From Cercis canadensis (taxonomy: Eukaryota; Streptophyta; Magnoliopsida; Fabales; Fabaceae): 64,000 nucleotides of DNA. The notes beneath the pieces are model-generated. The model made no database searches. It was not told the origin of the DNA and saw nothing but the letters and a program-made list of their open reading frames with translations. The DNA is taken from positions 357,999 through 421,998 of the forward strand of contig QAOA01005809.1 of assembly GCA_003255065.1 (NCBI GenBank), read 5' to 3'. Shown here in pieces: positions 1 through 12,800 of this stretch. The stretch's first letter is position 1. Each line of letters opens with the position of its first letter. Made by a program: the position numbers and the translations under genes.

Positions 1-846
1 CCCTGCAATTTTCTTGATAATTTTTCATTTCTTTTTCGTTTATAGTTGTGTGAGCTCGTATTAGTTGCATTCTGTTAGTGTGCTTGCAGCGTTAAATTAA
101 CGAACTGAAAAAATTGTTGTTACTGCGTTTACGTGATTCTTGATTGATTTCTTGGATACAGAGTCAAACTGATGCAAAATTTCTCGTGAATTCTTTCTTT
201 TCCTATTCTTTTCCCCAATTTGTGAGAGTTCACTGTAGTTGCCTGTTTTGACTGTATGTTTTGCTATTGATGTTCAGATTGGATATTTGATATCTTTGTT
301 TCTTGAGGTTCTCAAAATAAACGGTTGAATTTTGAAAAATTAGTGCCTGCTGTAGACATTCGATTTTGGAGTTTTTTATTTGGTTGAATGTTCCATTGAA
401 TTTGTGAATGAGGAGTTCTTCAAGTGAAACTAGATAAACTAAAATTGATGATATTAAACTAGATTAGAGATAAATTAACATTAATGCATTTTCAAATGGT
501 GTGGAAGTTTCATGAGTCACAGATTGTTTGTGAAGTTCAACATCTGTAATAGGCTATGCCCCTCTCAATTATTTGCTGTTGAAAGGCATGACAATGAAGC
601 TATTTTTCCTGTCAATATTTTATATTATAATTTTTAGCATTCAATTTTCTTACTTTGAGTATTTTAAGAAGGAAGAGTGGCAGTTTAAGGACAAAATTTG
701 AATTTGCCACTAAGAAAAAGAAATGTAAGTGGGAGGACAGTGAAGTCTATTAGGAAAAATGGCGCAGGGGTGAACAATTAACAGTAACAAATGCTTGAAG
801 AGTAATTAACTCTTCACAAATAAAAATAGTAATCGTGGAAGAAAAA
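1..846. other. Non-coding flank or first intron of the GT77 gene
   Basis: No convincing coding segment is seen on either strand. The stretch precedes the first visible acceptor of the glycosyltransferase gene at 2107-2108, so it is probably intron (or 5' UTR plus intron) of that gene. It is AT-rich with ordinary T-tracts. Confidence 0.4.
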
Positions 847-1412
847 TGACACCAAGAATTTTAACATGGAAAAACCTCTAATGTTGAGGGAAAAACCACG
901 GGAACAACTCCGAAAAAATTCCACTATTTGTGATAAAATTGGTACAGTGTTTACACTCAATCTTAAAATCTCTCACAATTTTACCTCTCAGTACTCTCTC
1001 TGTGGGGCACTCATATATTCCTCACACTCTCTATTGCTCTCTCTGCACCTCTTGATGCAGAAATCTTCCCCATTTATAGGAGAAGATTGCCTGCTGCCAT
1101 TTGCTGAATTTCACCATGTGAAATCAGCTTCTCATGGCCATTGTCCTCCATTTTTGACTCCTGCAGTCAATGGCTTACTTCACAGCCTATGCATAGCTTC
1201 TCTGTCCTATGCATTTCATGCACTCAACCACTCCATTTTCTTAAGCAGCACCGTTTCTCATTAATGCCATTCAACCAGCCACCAACAAGCCTATTTCTAG
1301 ACTTTATAGGCTCAGGCGTGCATGTCTTTCATGCACCCAATTTTTCCTTTTTTTCATTTACATGAAACTCACATGCATTGTGCTTTAATTACACTATTGG
1401 GTTGGACCCCCA
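847..1412 (-). repeat. Putative solo LTR (copia-like) in the GT77 first intron
   Basis: The segment begins TGACACC and ends CCCCCA, so it has the TG...CA ends of an LTR. Read on the minus strand it has a TATA-like box (CTATAAATGGGG) near 1070-1085 followed by a transcribed-looking part that ends in TTCTTGGTGTCA. The flanks are AAAAA on the left and AAAAG on the right, a 4/5 match to a 5-bp target-site duplication. No internal domain is attached, hence solo LTR. The low-complexity flanks make the duplication weak evidence. Confidence 0.45.
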
Positions 1413-2108
1413 AAAAGTCAATATCCTTTTTTAGAAAAAATAATTTTTTTGGCACTTCTGAGTGTTCAATAGTTGCTTTTTAAGTAGTTGAAGGAGGAAG
1501 ACCAGCTGTTTACAGACAAAAATTGAAATATTATCAAATGTGCTTTGACCCATAAAAAGAAATAGATAAGCTACTAGTTTTTATTGCATTCTGAGATGAG
1601 CATTTTGTCAACGTGCATGATTAGCTAGATAGGTTAAATTTCCCCAAGCCCTATTGTGAATGCTGGCAACTGTTGCCCAATTTCTTTCTTGGAAAGGACT
1701 GGTTTAAATTGGAATTTCTTTCTAACTGGCGATCTTCTCCCAATTTCTAAAATTCCAATAGCATATGTTAATATTGGATTGTAGGTTTCTATGGCAAAAA
1801 AAAAAAAAAAAAGTTATTAGTTTGTGCTCTGCTTCCTAGATAATCCAGGGACAGAGTTATGTACTTAGGTCAACTTTTGGCCTTATGAAAACAGTGACTG
1901 CTAGCATGAATATCTTTCAACCCTAAACCCATTCATGTTTTGTTCAGTTTCATAAACATAGCATGCATGAACATAAGCATTAACAGTTACCATAAAAATT
2001 ATGCTTGATGCCTCTCTGTCATTCAGAAGGGTTACTTAAATTTACTCTTATGATTCGTTTATGTAATTTGTCTGTGGAAGAGGAAACCACATTTTTTATT
2101 CTTTCTAG
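1413..2108 (+). other. Intron upstream of GT77 exon
   Basis: No coding signal is seen. The segment ends in the splice acceptor ttctttctag at 2099-2108, directly before the first recognisable glycosyltransferase exon. An A(18) run lies near 1795-1812. Confidence 0.5.
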
Positions 2109-4008
2109 TTGACACTACTGCAGACTAGCAATGAATATCCGCTTGAAAAAATTCTGAAAGATGCTGCCATGGAAGACAAAACTGTTATCTTGACAACCTT
2201 AAATGAAGCTTGGGCAACTCCAAATTCAGTTATTGATCTTTTCCTTGAGAGCTTTAAAATTGGAGAACATACTCGTAAGCTTTTGAATCATTTGGTGATT
2301 ATTGCATTGGACCAAAAGGCATTTGCCCGCTGTCAGGTTGTACATACCTATTGCTTTTCTCTTATTAGTGAAGGAAGTGATTTTCATGAAGAGGCATACT
2401 TTATGTCTCATGCCTACTTGAAGATGATGTGGAGAAGGATTGATTTCCTACGTTCTGTTCTGGAGATCGGGTACAATTTTGTGTTCACAGTAAGTTCTTT
2501 CTATCATTTCACTCTTCAAGTTCACAAGGACTAAATTATTTATGCCCAATGAGGGTTATGTTCAATTTCATTTTCCTGTGAAACCTCTTCAAAGACTGTG
2601 ACATGTGTTGGTTTGTGATTGACTGGGAAATTGGTCTGTCATGTGAATTAGGGATACTTGCTTATATATTGACTTGGTACTCCTATCAAGGAGTTCAAGT
2701 GAGAGTTCAAAAGAAAATAATTTTTATTTATAGCAATAAGACTAAATTAGGAAATTTGGTGCATCTACTTGTTTGGCTTGATCTGGAATTTTAAATGTAG
2801 TGTTGGAGGAGAGAAAAGTTGCAGGTCCTTTTATTTTGGTTGATTATTCTGGGGGAAAATGCCATTCTTTAATTTTGGCCATAGAAAGCTCCTCTCCCCC
2901 GCCCCCATGGGTTGTTTTTAATTTTTTATTTACAGCTTTTATTCCATTCATCACGAAGAAGCTGTAGAAATTGACTATTTACTGAACCTGAAGAACTGCC
3001 TGTACCTTCCACATCCAAATTGTACTTTGCTACAACTGTAAATTTAAGTTTTTTGCAAATATCCTTTAAATCTATCACATTGTACTCCCACAGGTAGGAT
3101 CAGCCTTATCAGTACATATTCCCATTTCATCCAAATTTATAGCTATGCATTCCATTGCTGCTCTATGATGGTTTTCTTCCTACATTTGTCTGCTTCTTTG
3201 CCAAAAAAGTACAAATGAAAAAGGAAAAAACGTTAAGAAACAGAAGGGTCTTTTTTTTTTAATTATTATTTTTAAAATTTAGAAATAGAATCTAGATGTG
3301 TAAGGGGTCTTAATTCAATTGTTATTGTTGCATTTGTCTTCCAGGATGCTGATATCATGTGGTTCAGGGACCCATTTCCAAGGTTTTTTGTCGACGCAGA
3401 TTTTCAGATAGCATGTGATCATTTCACAGGTATCCCTGATGATTTAGAGAACAGACCCAATGGAGGGTTCAATTTTGTAAAGTCCAATAATAGGTCAATA
3501 GAATTTTACAAATTCTGGTATGCTTCACGAGAAAACTATCCTGGATTCCATGATCAGGATGTCCTCAATTTCATCAAGGGTCATCCTTTCATCACAAACA
3601 TAGGACTGAAGATGAGATTCTTGGATACTGCTAACTTTGGTGGGCTTTGTGAACCTAGCAAAGATTTAAATGAAGTTTGTACCATGCATGCAAATTGTTG
3701 CTATGGTATGGATAACAAACTTAATGATCTTGGAGTTATGCTTGAGGATTGGAAACATTATTTGGCCTTGCCTCCGAGTTTGAAGAAATTGTCAGTTGTT
3801 TCCTGGAGGGTTCCACAGAAATGCAGGTTGGTTATGTACTCAAGTTTTTCTGGTCAGATTTTAATTTTATTTCGTAATATACCATTGTAGAACCGCTTCT
3901 TATCCTCTTTTCTGACTTTAATGGGTTCTTGTTTCTATTAAACTTCTCCTCAGCCTTGAAGCTCTCCATCACCATGGTTCACCGGAGACGAGTGTTCAGG
4001 AAGATTAG
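2109..4008 (+). CDS. Nucleotide-diphospho-sugar transferase, GT77 / PF03407 family (At4g15970-like), 3' three exons
   Basis: Three exons are read: 2109-2489, 3345-3826 and 3954-4008, with GT/AG introns. They give 305 codons plus TAG with phases that agree. The N-terminal exon (signal anchor) is missing because it lies before the window. Family landmarks are AAMEDKTVILTTLNEAW early, MWRRIDFLRSVLE before the first junction, then VFT|DADIMWFRDPFPRF. The DxD metal-binding motif (DAD) is thus completed exactly at the exon 2/3 splice, which confirms the junction. Further marks are RPNGGFNFVKSN, FHDQDVLNF, FGGLCEPSKDLN and CTMHANCC. Relatives are Golgi type-II membrane glycosyltransferases; the donor and acceptor of this subgroup are not established. 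No frameshift or stop is seen in the visible part, so it looks functional. Transcription runs away from ARC3, which is on the opposite strand. Confidence 0.93.
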
Positions 4009-5040
4009 AGTCTTCATTGCACATGTGACATTTCTCATGCATAAATGTGGGGTCTGACAGGAAATACTCAAAAATGGAAGGTTATATGTTGATCCAGCTC
4101 TTCTACTGTGTCTGCATTTGGCCAATCTCAAACCCTGAGAATTGAACATAGTTGATCAAGACCGCTCTATCTATCGGCGATAAGTGAAAAAAATAAATTT
4201 TGCTAAATTAACTTTTTGAAGGAAGGACCTTTTCAGGCAAGAGTACAATCAGGCCATTCGAAAGATCTACCATGCTTTATTACTTCATTGATTTTAAGTT
4301 TCCTTGGGGGATTTTTCTCTGGTTTGCACAAAATTGTGCAACAGTATGGTGTGTTCTTGTTGAATTATTTTTCAATCCCTCAAACACCCCAATCCCATTT
4401 TCCCTCAATTGAGGAGTATACAACAGATTAAACACAACAGCCCCTAGCAAGTTAGAACATGATAATAAAAAGTTGAAAAATGATAGTGATTTCTTGCCTA
4501 GATCCTTGTGTTTGTGCCTTTTTCTTTTTCTTTATCTTCCCCTGTTTATATTATTTTCTTTGCTTTGAATTTGGAATTTTATGGTACTAATTTGGTTGTT
4601 GGTGACTGATTGATTAGGGCTTTCAACCTTGTAGTAGTTGATGGGACTACAACACGAACTGCATATTTTAGATTGGATGTTGCCATTTTGACGCTTGTTA
4701 TTCTACCCTAAACTTTCTATATTTTGTTTAAATTTAAGATGTCATTTTTTAAAATACTTATAGCTGATTGTTATGTTACCTCCCCTTCGAAATGGGTAGT
4801 GTTTCACTACCCCTATTGAAGGTGTTCTAGTGAGACTCACATTCTAAAATTAATGTTATTACAAAGATATTAAAAAAAAAGTCATTTAGTATGAGTCATA
4901 ACAATTAATTTTTCTTGTAAAATGCATAAAATATGAGAAGTGTCAAAAATTTTACTTGATATAATTAAACTTAAATTTTGTCAACTATTTTAAAATTTGA
5001 CCCACACATATTTATATTCAATGAATGTTAGATATCTTTT
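4009..5040. other. 3' UTR and intergenic DNA after the GT77 gene
   Basis: No gene is seen. The first few hundred bases are presumably the 3' UTR of the glycosyltransferase. The rest is AT-rich intergenic DNA. Confidence 0.5.
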
Positions 5041-5134
5041 CAATGAAAATGAGAAAGTATGGTATCGTTTAACGGATCATTCATTTTCAATGAAAATGAG
5101 AAAGTATGGTATCGTTTAACGGATCATTCATTTC
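5041..5134. repeat. 47-bp direct tandem duplication
   Basis: Two adjacent copies of a 47-bp unit (5041-5087 and 5088-5134) contain the motif AACGGATCATTCATTT. The same motif recurs at about 5505-5555 and 7200-7250, so this is part of a small dispersed repeat family. Confidence 0.8.
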
Positions 5135-5319
5135 AAATTGGTAAAGGGCAGTGCCCCTTAAAGGGTTTGCAGAGAAATACAATGGATTATATATAAATTT
5201 TCTATTTTTTTTTATATCTTATTTTGTTAATATTATATTTTATTTAATGTTTAAATATAATACAGACTAAATTATCATTATTTAATATGAAAAATTTTAC
5301 AAAATAAATAAGGTATAAG

Positions 5320-5560
5320 GAAAGATTAAGCAAATAAATGATATCACTATTTATTAGATTTAAATCTTGCCTTATTAGATGAGGGATTAATTTTGTCTAT
5401 ATAATAAGTTTTTAATAAATAATGTGTAGCATTAGTAATAATGGATGTGAAAATAGTAATTCCTTTTTTTTTAATATTTATATTCAATTATTGCTAGATA
5501 TCGTTTCAATGAAAATGAGAAAGTATAGTATCATCTAACGGATCATTCATTCCAAATTGA
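5320..5560. repeat. Dispersed repeat, copy 1 (of the unit also at 7010-7270)
   Basis: About 240 bp from GAAAGAT to AACGGATCATTC, nearly the same as 7010-7245 in the same orientation. It encodes nothing. The other copy is an insertion with a 23-bp flanking duplication, so this is a mobile or copied unit. No clear terminal inverted repeats are visible. Confidence 0.7.
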
Positions 5561-6640
5561 TAATTAAAGAGTTTGCAGAGAAATACGACCAATTATATAT
5601 AAATTGTGAAAGATTATCTTAAGTATTTAATGACTCTTAAGTTTTTTAGTGTTTTGGAATTGAAACTTTTGAAATGTCAACTTTGATGCAAATGTCTGGA
5701 ATTGAAACTTTAGAACAAGATGAAGCACGAATGCATAACAATGAGAAACAGAACCAGATTGAGAACAATTGAATAAAACCAACACAAAAACATAAAATTA
5801 AGAACATAACCAGATTAACATTGAGAAACAAAACCAGACTGAGAACAATTGAATAAATAAAATTAACATCATAGGTGTTAGTATAACATATTTTACTATA
5901 ATAAAAAGATTATATTACTTTCAAAACCAAAAGAGGTATTTTTTGTCTACTTAGAAGCTATTCTCTAGTATTTTTTCAGACTCTCTCTCTCAGATTCAGA
6001 CTCTTCTCTCTCTCTTTGACTGCTCACTGACTTGAGTGTTGAAGGAGTTGTCGGTGCACTGGCTTCCGCTTCCCTGACTGTTTTCTCTTTCAAGACGTAG
6101 TTTATTAATAGGCAAAAAATTAAGAACATAATCAGATTAACAACAAACACATAAAATTAAGAGCTAACAAGATGAGAAACAGAACCAATGAACCAATGAA
6201 CCAATGGAATGTATAAAAACTAAACAGAACCCTAAAGTAACAAGATAGTTCTCACATTAAGGCACCTCCAAATTAAGAAAAATAGAAAACAAAACTAACC
6301 ATGGTTCTCACTTCTCGTTCGGGATATAAAGCAATTAAGTATGAACACAGCAAACAGGAGCATAAACACCATTACAGAAGGAAACCAACGATTGAGATAT
6401 TGAGAGTGAGACTGAATCTATCAATTACATGCATGAACACCAAAGGCAAGACAAGTTAAGAACACGCATATTATTATTGTAGAGTTCATACATAATTGAT
6501 ACTTTACTTGCTATGCATCTAGCTGAAAACAAAGCTAGAGATGACCAAGTAAAACCTACAAACAACCACTTAATCACTTGCCCTCCAACATAGAAAATAA
6601 AATAAAACTAGTAAAGAAGCAGTGCATGCCCTTCCTCCAT
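5561..6640. other. Intergenic, no gene seen
   Basis: AT-rich DNA with a short partial duplication around 5745-5865 (two copies of a segment containing GAGAACAATTGAATAAA). A CT-rich tract lies near 5980-6025. Open frames here are short and match nothing. Confidence 0.5.
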
Positions 6641-7590
6641 TTAATGCAATCCATCAAAGTAGGCCTTAATTTGTGTTCTTTCTTCCAAGTCTAGAGGGGG
6701 ATCCTTGTATTCTTTCAGCACTCCAACCAGAAGCTCATGGGACAAATCAGCTAACTTACCAGCAACTTTATTATAATCTCTAGGGAGATAGACAATTTTG
6801 ACTTCTTCCCAATCCTTATGCAGCAGATACTTCTTAGCCTTAAACACAAGCACTGTCAAATGCAGATAAAAAGTAGAAGAACGTTGATTAACAAGGTTCA
6901 CTGCTGAACTTGATTTAATTTGACTCAATAATAACCTTGAAACCCAAACGCCAAGCCTCTGTCGGACCTTTGTAGATGGCAAAGGTTTCATCTTTTAAGC
7001 AAAACCATGAAAGATCATACAAATAAATGATATCACTATTTATTAGATTTAAATCTTGCCTTATTAGATGAGGGATTAATTTTTATTTATATAATAAGTT
7101 TTTAATAAATAGTGTGTAACATTAGTAATATTGAGTGTGAAAATAGTAATTTTTTTTTTTTTCCTAGTATTTATATTCAATGATTGCTAGATATATCCTT
7201 TTATCAAAATGAGAAAGTATGGTATCATCTAACGGATCATTCGTTTCAAGCCATGAAACTATCGTCATAGTTCATCTTTTAAGCAAAACCATGTAACCAT
7301 TTTCCTTGTGCATGACGGTACACGCCGCCACAGCCAGCTTACCACTTGTTTTCCAGGAAAGAACCATTCACATTACATTTAACCCAACCCACAGGAGGAA
7401 ATTGTCAAACAGCGACGAAATAAGAACCACCAACTGAAACTGATGATGAACTTGAGGGCACACCAATTAAAGGAACTGGGTCTGAGCTTGAGCTTGAAAG
7501 CACACTGTATAAACCAGCAGCAATCTCAGTGCAATTGGGTTTGCTTTCATTCATGTTATTCTCCTCTCCGCCAGTGTTGTTACTAGCTAG
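6641..7590 (-). pseudogene. RNase H-like (RVT_3) remnant of a LINE-type reverse transcriptase gene, split by an insertion
   Basis: Read on the minus strand, 7590 to 7271 encodes a serine-rich linker and then PPVGWVKCNVNGSFLENKW, a stop, and AGCGGVYRH. This is the start of the plant LINE RNase H fold. The remainder, 6991 to 6641, continues with a C-terminal part containing VYLPRDYNKVAGKLADLSHE and a tail with KDPPLDLEE, typical of that family's end. At least three in-frame stops and a 261-bp insertion (7010-7270) break the frame. No upstream reverse transcriptase domain is seen. It is either a 5'-truncated LINE copy or a decayed host RNase H-domain gene of LINE origin. Confidence 0.75.
7010..7270. 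mobile_element. Non-coding insertion, copy 2 of the dispersed repeat, with 23-bp flanking duplication
   Basis: The insertion interrupts the RNase H remnant. A 23-base sequence starting TTCATCTTTTAAGC occurs at 6987-7009 and again at 7271-7293, exactly flanking it. The inserted segment resembles 5320-5560. A duplication of 23 bp is longer than that of DNA transposons and suits non-LTR retrotransposition or a repair event. The element class is unresolved. Confidence 0.7.
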
Positions 7591-9886
7591 TGCTTTTAGA
7601 ATTATCCATTCTTGGTGCTACCAATGGCTCTTTGTTATGTTTGTTTGATGAAAGGTTAAGAGGTATTGTAATAGTATTTATATTATTAGACTATTAAAGG
7701 GAAGGTAGATTATTTTATTTTCTTTAAAAAAAAAAATTTCCATAGGATGCATAGGATTCTCTTTCAGAATTACTGCCTCTAGTTGTTTCACTTTTAATTT
7801 TAGCATGCTTCCAATACACCAGGCTCTTGGTAATCCATGCTCATTTAATTTTAGTATGCTTCCAAATTCCAATAGTTTCACAACATATCAAAACATAGAA
7901 AATGCAAATTAAAGAAGAGAAGAATTTTACTACCCAAAAAAATAAATAAGAGAAGAAATTTATGCGTTCACACCAATCCAGAAAAGAAGCAATTAGGAGT
8001 GTCTATTCTCAGAATGGAGACATGGCAAAAGAGAACAGTTTCCTCTTTGCACCAATGATAAAAGTTATAACTTTGACAGTGGTGCTATTAATTGGTTCTT
8101 CAACATTCTAGAAAAAAATAGGTGACAAAGTAGATGAGTACTTAGTATTTTATATAGAAGTATTAGGTTCAAATTTCATTAGGAAGAAATAGGGTCGAAT
8201 TTTTGGAGGAATAAGCTACTCCTGTTATGTATTCTCATAAATTGGGCCAACGCTACCACCAACTTAAGGATGTGGCACTGTGGAAGGGAATTCAAATTTT
8301 ATGTGGAGTATGATTATAGAATGTCTTATCCTTGGCGTAGAGTGGACAATAAATAAACTAACTGTAAATTTTCTTTTCCTAACTTTATATTTAAACATTA
8401 TTATTTATTTTTTTATAACAAGAGACATAAAATTATTATTAAAGATAAATACCAAGTACAAGAGTGACAAGGACATGACCGTACTAAGGCCTACATGGCT
8501 AACATCACACTCAATATAAGTAGGAACCATACTAAACTCTCAGATATACAGCCCTCCAGAACTCTTGACATTCTTCTTATGTTTTAGATGTTGTTTCAAT
8601 TTTTTTTTTTAATTTTATACTTAATTTTGATCACAAATAAAAATTTCTTTGTATAGCCCAAAATTTACCAATTCATAAGTGTGATGTAGCGTGATAGTTA
8701 ATTAGTATATAATAAATATTTTTCTTTCACCTACTTTTTTTTTTTTTTCATATTGTAAGATTTTTTTTAACGGAAATTTTATAATACTACATAAATATGT
8801 CATACTAATTTTTATATTTTATTAAATTTAAAATATAATTTATTTTATTTTTTAAACAAACTTAAAAACAGTTAATTTGTACATATGTTATTTATATATT
8901 GACTATTCTTATATAGTATATCATACTTGTCTCCTCTCATGAGTCACCATTTTGCTAATTTTTGTGAAATTTTAAACAAGATACTAAAATGAAAACTCAT
9001 ACATTGAATTACAAATTAACAGTAGTATGAAGCTAATTACCAATCATATTCCCTTCCTCAAGACTCGAGAGATTGAGAAAGGCAGCTTTTTAATGAAATG
9101 AAGCACAAAACGTTCTTTCTGTTTTAATTTTATTTGTAGATGATAAAATATATTTAACTTATCATCTTTTATTTACAACCACATAAGATACATTAATATA
9201 AATCTAATGATTAGAAATATAGTTATCAACAGAACAAAAAGTAAATTTTAAACCTTATTGAGAAAATACCTAATAGTGTAAACTTAGCTAATTATTTATT
9301 TTAATTTCAATTTATTACAATTTTACTTAAGTGGCTTTTATGATAGCGTAAACAAATGAGTTACCTTACTAATGTTTTACGTAATCTATTTATGAGAATG
9401 CTAGTTAGTCCTCAAAGAGATATCTCAATGATTTAGCTCTTAATACTTCATGGAAGAGGTATTGAGTTTTAATCTCATTAGGTGCGGGTGTGGTAGGATT
9501 TTGAGAGGGAATAAACTATACAATAGTAGATAATAATAATAATAATAAAAAGAATTAACACTATTTATATATTATGTTCTCCTCACAAATATACACACCA
9601 ATACACAAGTTTGCACGTGAGTTTAACCAAAAATAATACAAATGAGATTGATATAACTCAAATTGTGACATCTACAAGGGTAGTTACACTCCAGAGAGCA
9701 AGAAGAATAGAAAGAAAGCTGAAAGGAGAACTTGACAAAATCACCCACTACTAACTGAACATTATGCTGACAACAAATGACAATTAACAACTATTATACA
9801 AAATTGGGGTTGTGGTAGGAGAGGGAGAAAGAAGTGAGAAGCCAATATAAGATCTACACTAATCACAAAAAATTTAAGTACAATAT
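7591..9886. other. Intergenic region between the RNase H remnant and the ARC3 3' end
   Basis: No gene is recognised. It is AT-rich with a (TAA)n run near 9530-9547 and a small duplication near 7790-7870 (GCATGCTTCCAA / GTATGCTTCCAA). The last few hundred bases before 9887 are the likely 3' UTR of ARC3. Confidence 0.5.
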
Positions 9887-12800
9887 CTATCCAGCTCCAG
9901 CATCTTTGTCCAAACACTTGCTACCTACAAGAACACCCTCTTCCCAAATCTCAACATACCTGTTCATCATGCACATATAAGTGAATTAGACAACACGTAA
10001 TTGAGAATGCTAGTCAAATCACAAGGCTAGATGTATTACTGTATTCACAGAAAACAGAGGATATAGCCTTGGGACTGAGAAGCTCTTTAACCACTGCCAT
10101 GAATTCAACAAAGGGATAATTTCAAACGTTCCTATAATTTGATCTTGACATGTATTTGCAACTGAGGATATAGTTTTCAGACTGAAATGTATTGTAATTT
10201 TGTTTCAATGAAATCCTTCGCTCCTCACTCAACTACTCTTGGATGTATACTGGAAATATAGGTGTTCAGAATTTGACAGGATCCTAAGAGAAAAAAACTA
10301 AGAGGTGCAACTCTTTTTTTTCTTTTCTGGTACTTATGGCTGCAACTCTTCTTTTGAATACAGAACCCACAAGTCTTAAGAACGACCTCAGTACCACTCA
10401 GCACTCTTAGTTCAGTGGCTCTGTATTAACTTTTTACTGATGTTGATTTTATCTTTTATATTGCCCTTAATTTATGGTATGCTACTTTTTTCTTCCTACT
10501 TACACTCACAAGCGGGGACTTCTTTATTTTATAAACAAATAATCTATTTCCTCATCTATCTTTATTGGTTGGTTTTCAATACTCAGACCAATAATAAAGT
10601 CACTACCTAGCTCAAGGCAAGAAAAGTGTTTGCAAACATGTTTCCATATATAATTACCAAAACATGTTTATAGCTAGGCAATGATGCTTTAAGAAAACTC
10701 GAGCAACAGTTGAAGATGAACACAATTTTGTAGTGATATGGATGCACGGCATTTTTTCCTTTAAATATAGTCTAAAAAACAGTATATCTCAACAGAAAGT
10801 AAACCAAAATGGTGGTCAATATAAGCTGCTTAGGGAGGAAAAATAATCAGTATGCTCATTAATTTAAACGCATCTTGAGTAAATAACAGAATTTGATAGA
10901 CTAAAAGAGCTTATACCTAGTTCCATTGGCATTAATGCAAAGAAATTGGCCATGCCGCCATCCATCTTTGAAATTGCCAAAGAAGGCATCACCGGACTTT
11001 GTGTAGAAGCGACCTTCACCATTAGCCTTTCCCTTCCAAAAGTTTGCGAACCACCGATCACCAGTGTGAAAATAAAACCAACCCTACATAATCAATAAAC
11101 AACATTTATCCACTGACAAATACAAAAGTGGTATCAAGTCTTTGCAATCTAAAACAGTTGAAAGCTCAGCATCCAAATGGTAAACATATTCTATTATCAT
11201 GACCAGAAATTGTAGATGTACTTAATTGTAATGGCACTAACTGCAAAAGAAAAAGCCTTTTCTGGAAAAAAAGGCAGTTTAAAATCTAATGAAATTTCTT
11301 TCTACCCTTTCTCTCTATCTAACGAAATTTCTTCTTTTATCCAAAAAAGAAAAACAAAATCTAAGGTAGTGACATGAAATACATTTTGTAAAGAAGCATG
11401 AATAGGTATGGTTGTGTATACTTCCTCTCAGTTTTTTCTCCTTTTTTGCATAGTTGTGTGCACTTCTGTCTATATTTGTAATACTGAACTGATATACCCA
11501 TTCCAGTATTACTTATGTCACTTCAAGTTGGGGACTATATATCATATGCTCTTAGCTTATTATCTTCTTTGATGCAACTGAGAATTTCATTAAGGAGAAA
11601 GTACAAAGGAGAGAAAATACAAAGATTACAAGAAAAAACATAAGCTCCTGAAAGGTCATAAATCCCTCTGCATGTTGTTCAGAACATTAAAATTTCTGGA
11701 ATTGAGTTCATTGACAAATCAAGGCCAAACAAAAGAAAAAAGAATTCATTGACAAATGGATTTTTCTATGAAACCTGTTTGAACCATATTAACTAAAGAA
11801 TTCAATTCATTTACAAATAATTTTCATGCAATATTTGATGATTTGTAAATCCTACCAATTTTGATACAATTTGGAAATAATTTCTTTTCAAATGAATAAA
11901 CAGGATTTGTTGCTCAAAGCTCCATGACAATGGATGTAGAAAATACCATGCAGTAGTATGAATCGCATCCCAAGATAATTTTAGATACAAACCTTGCCAT
12001 GCATGACATCATCCCTCCATGATCCTTGGAACACATCTCCGTTTCTGAAATAGAATGTACCTGGACCCGATCTCTTACCATAGCGCCACAGACCATCATA
12101 TATACTTCCATCTCCAAGAACAAGACGCCCCTGATTGTACATTAACTCATTTCATATGATAATTCGGCCTACTCCCAAACCAAGCTCTGCTCATTGATTC
12201 TAGGGTTTTGAGAATTTACCTTTCCTTCAGGCAGACCTCCTTGGCATCGCCCCTTGTAAGCTCCTCCCCAATATTGCATTTCTACAATGGGACTCCACTT
12301 TTTAGATGAATCACGTTCTGCTTCCTGCAAGAAAAATGTAAAGTCAGATGTAAAATCCCCATGACCTTGAATAGCAATAGTTGATGTTTACAATATTAGA
12401 ATAAAAATTTACATATCCACTGGCAGTTACATAGCTATATCTATTTAGACTATTATCATCAATGATAAACAGTAACATGCAATTTAGTTTAGTTACAAAT
12501 GTCATGGACACAAAGGCAAACTTTCTAATCTCCAGTTTAAGGAAGAAAATAATAAAAGCTATTCTGAATTCAGTTCCAACCAAAATCTCATCTGAGTTCA
12601 TCTGACACTGGACAAATGCCACAGGTAGTCTTGGGTTAATTCTTTGAAAGCTATATTGCACTTGTCTTTTATATTTGTGGAAACTTAGAACTAAAATACT
12701 TTCCCCAATAGCATGCAGTGACCAAATTTGAGCATCATTAATAAACAAGACTGCACAATTTAGGGTAGAAGAAAGATATGTTAAATCTGAAGTGGTCCTG

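Noticed and set aside
866-1365. Overlapping plus-strand open frames of 132 and 74 codons
   Set aside because: Composition is low-complexity and they lie in the solo-LTR-like segment; no domain is recognisable.
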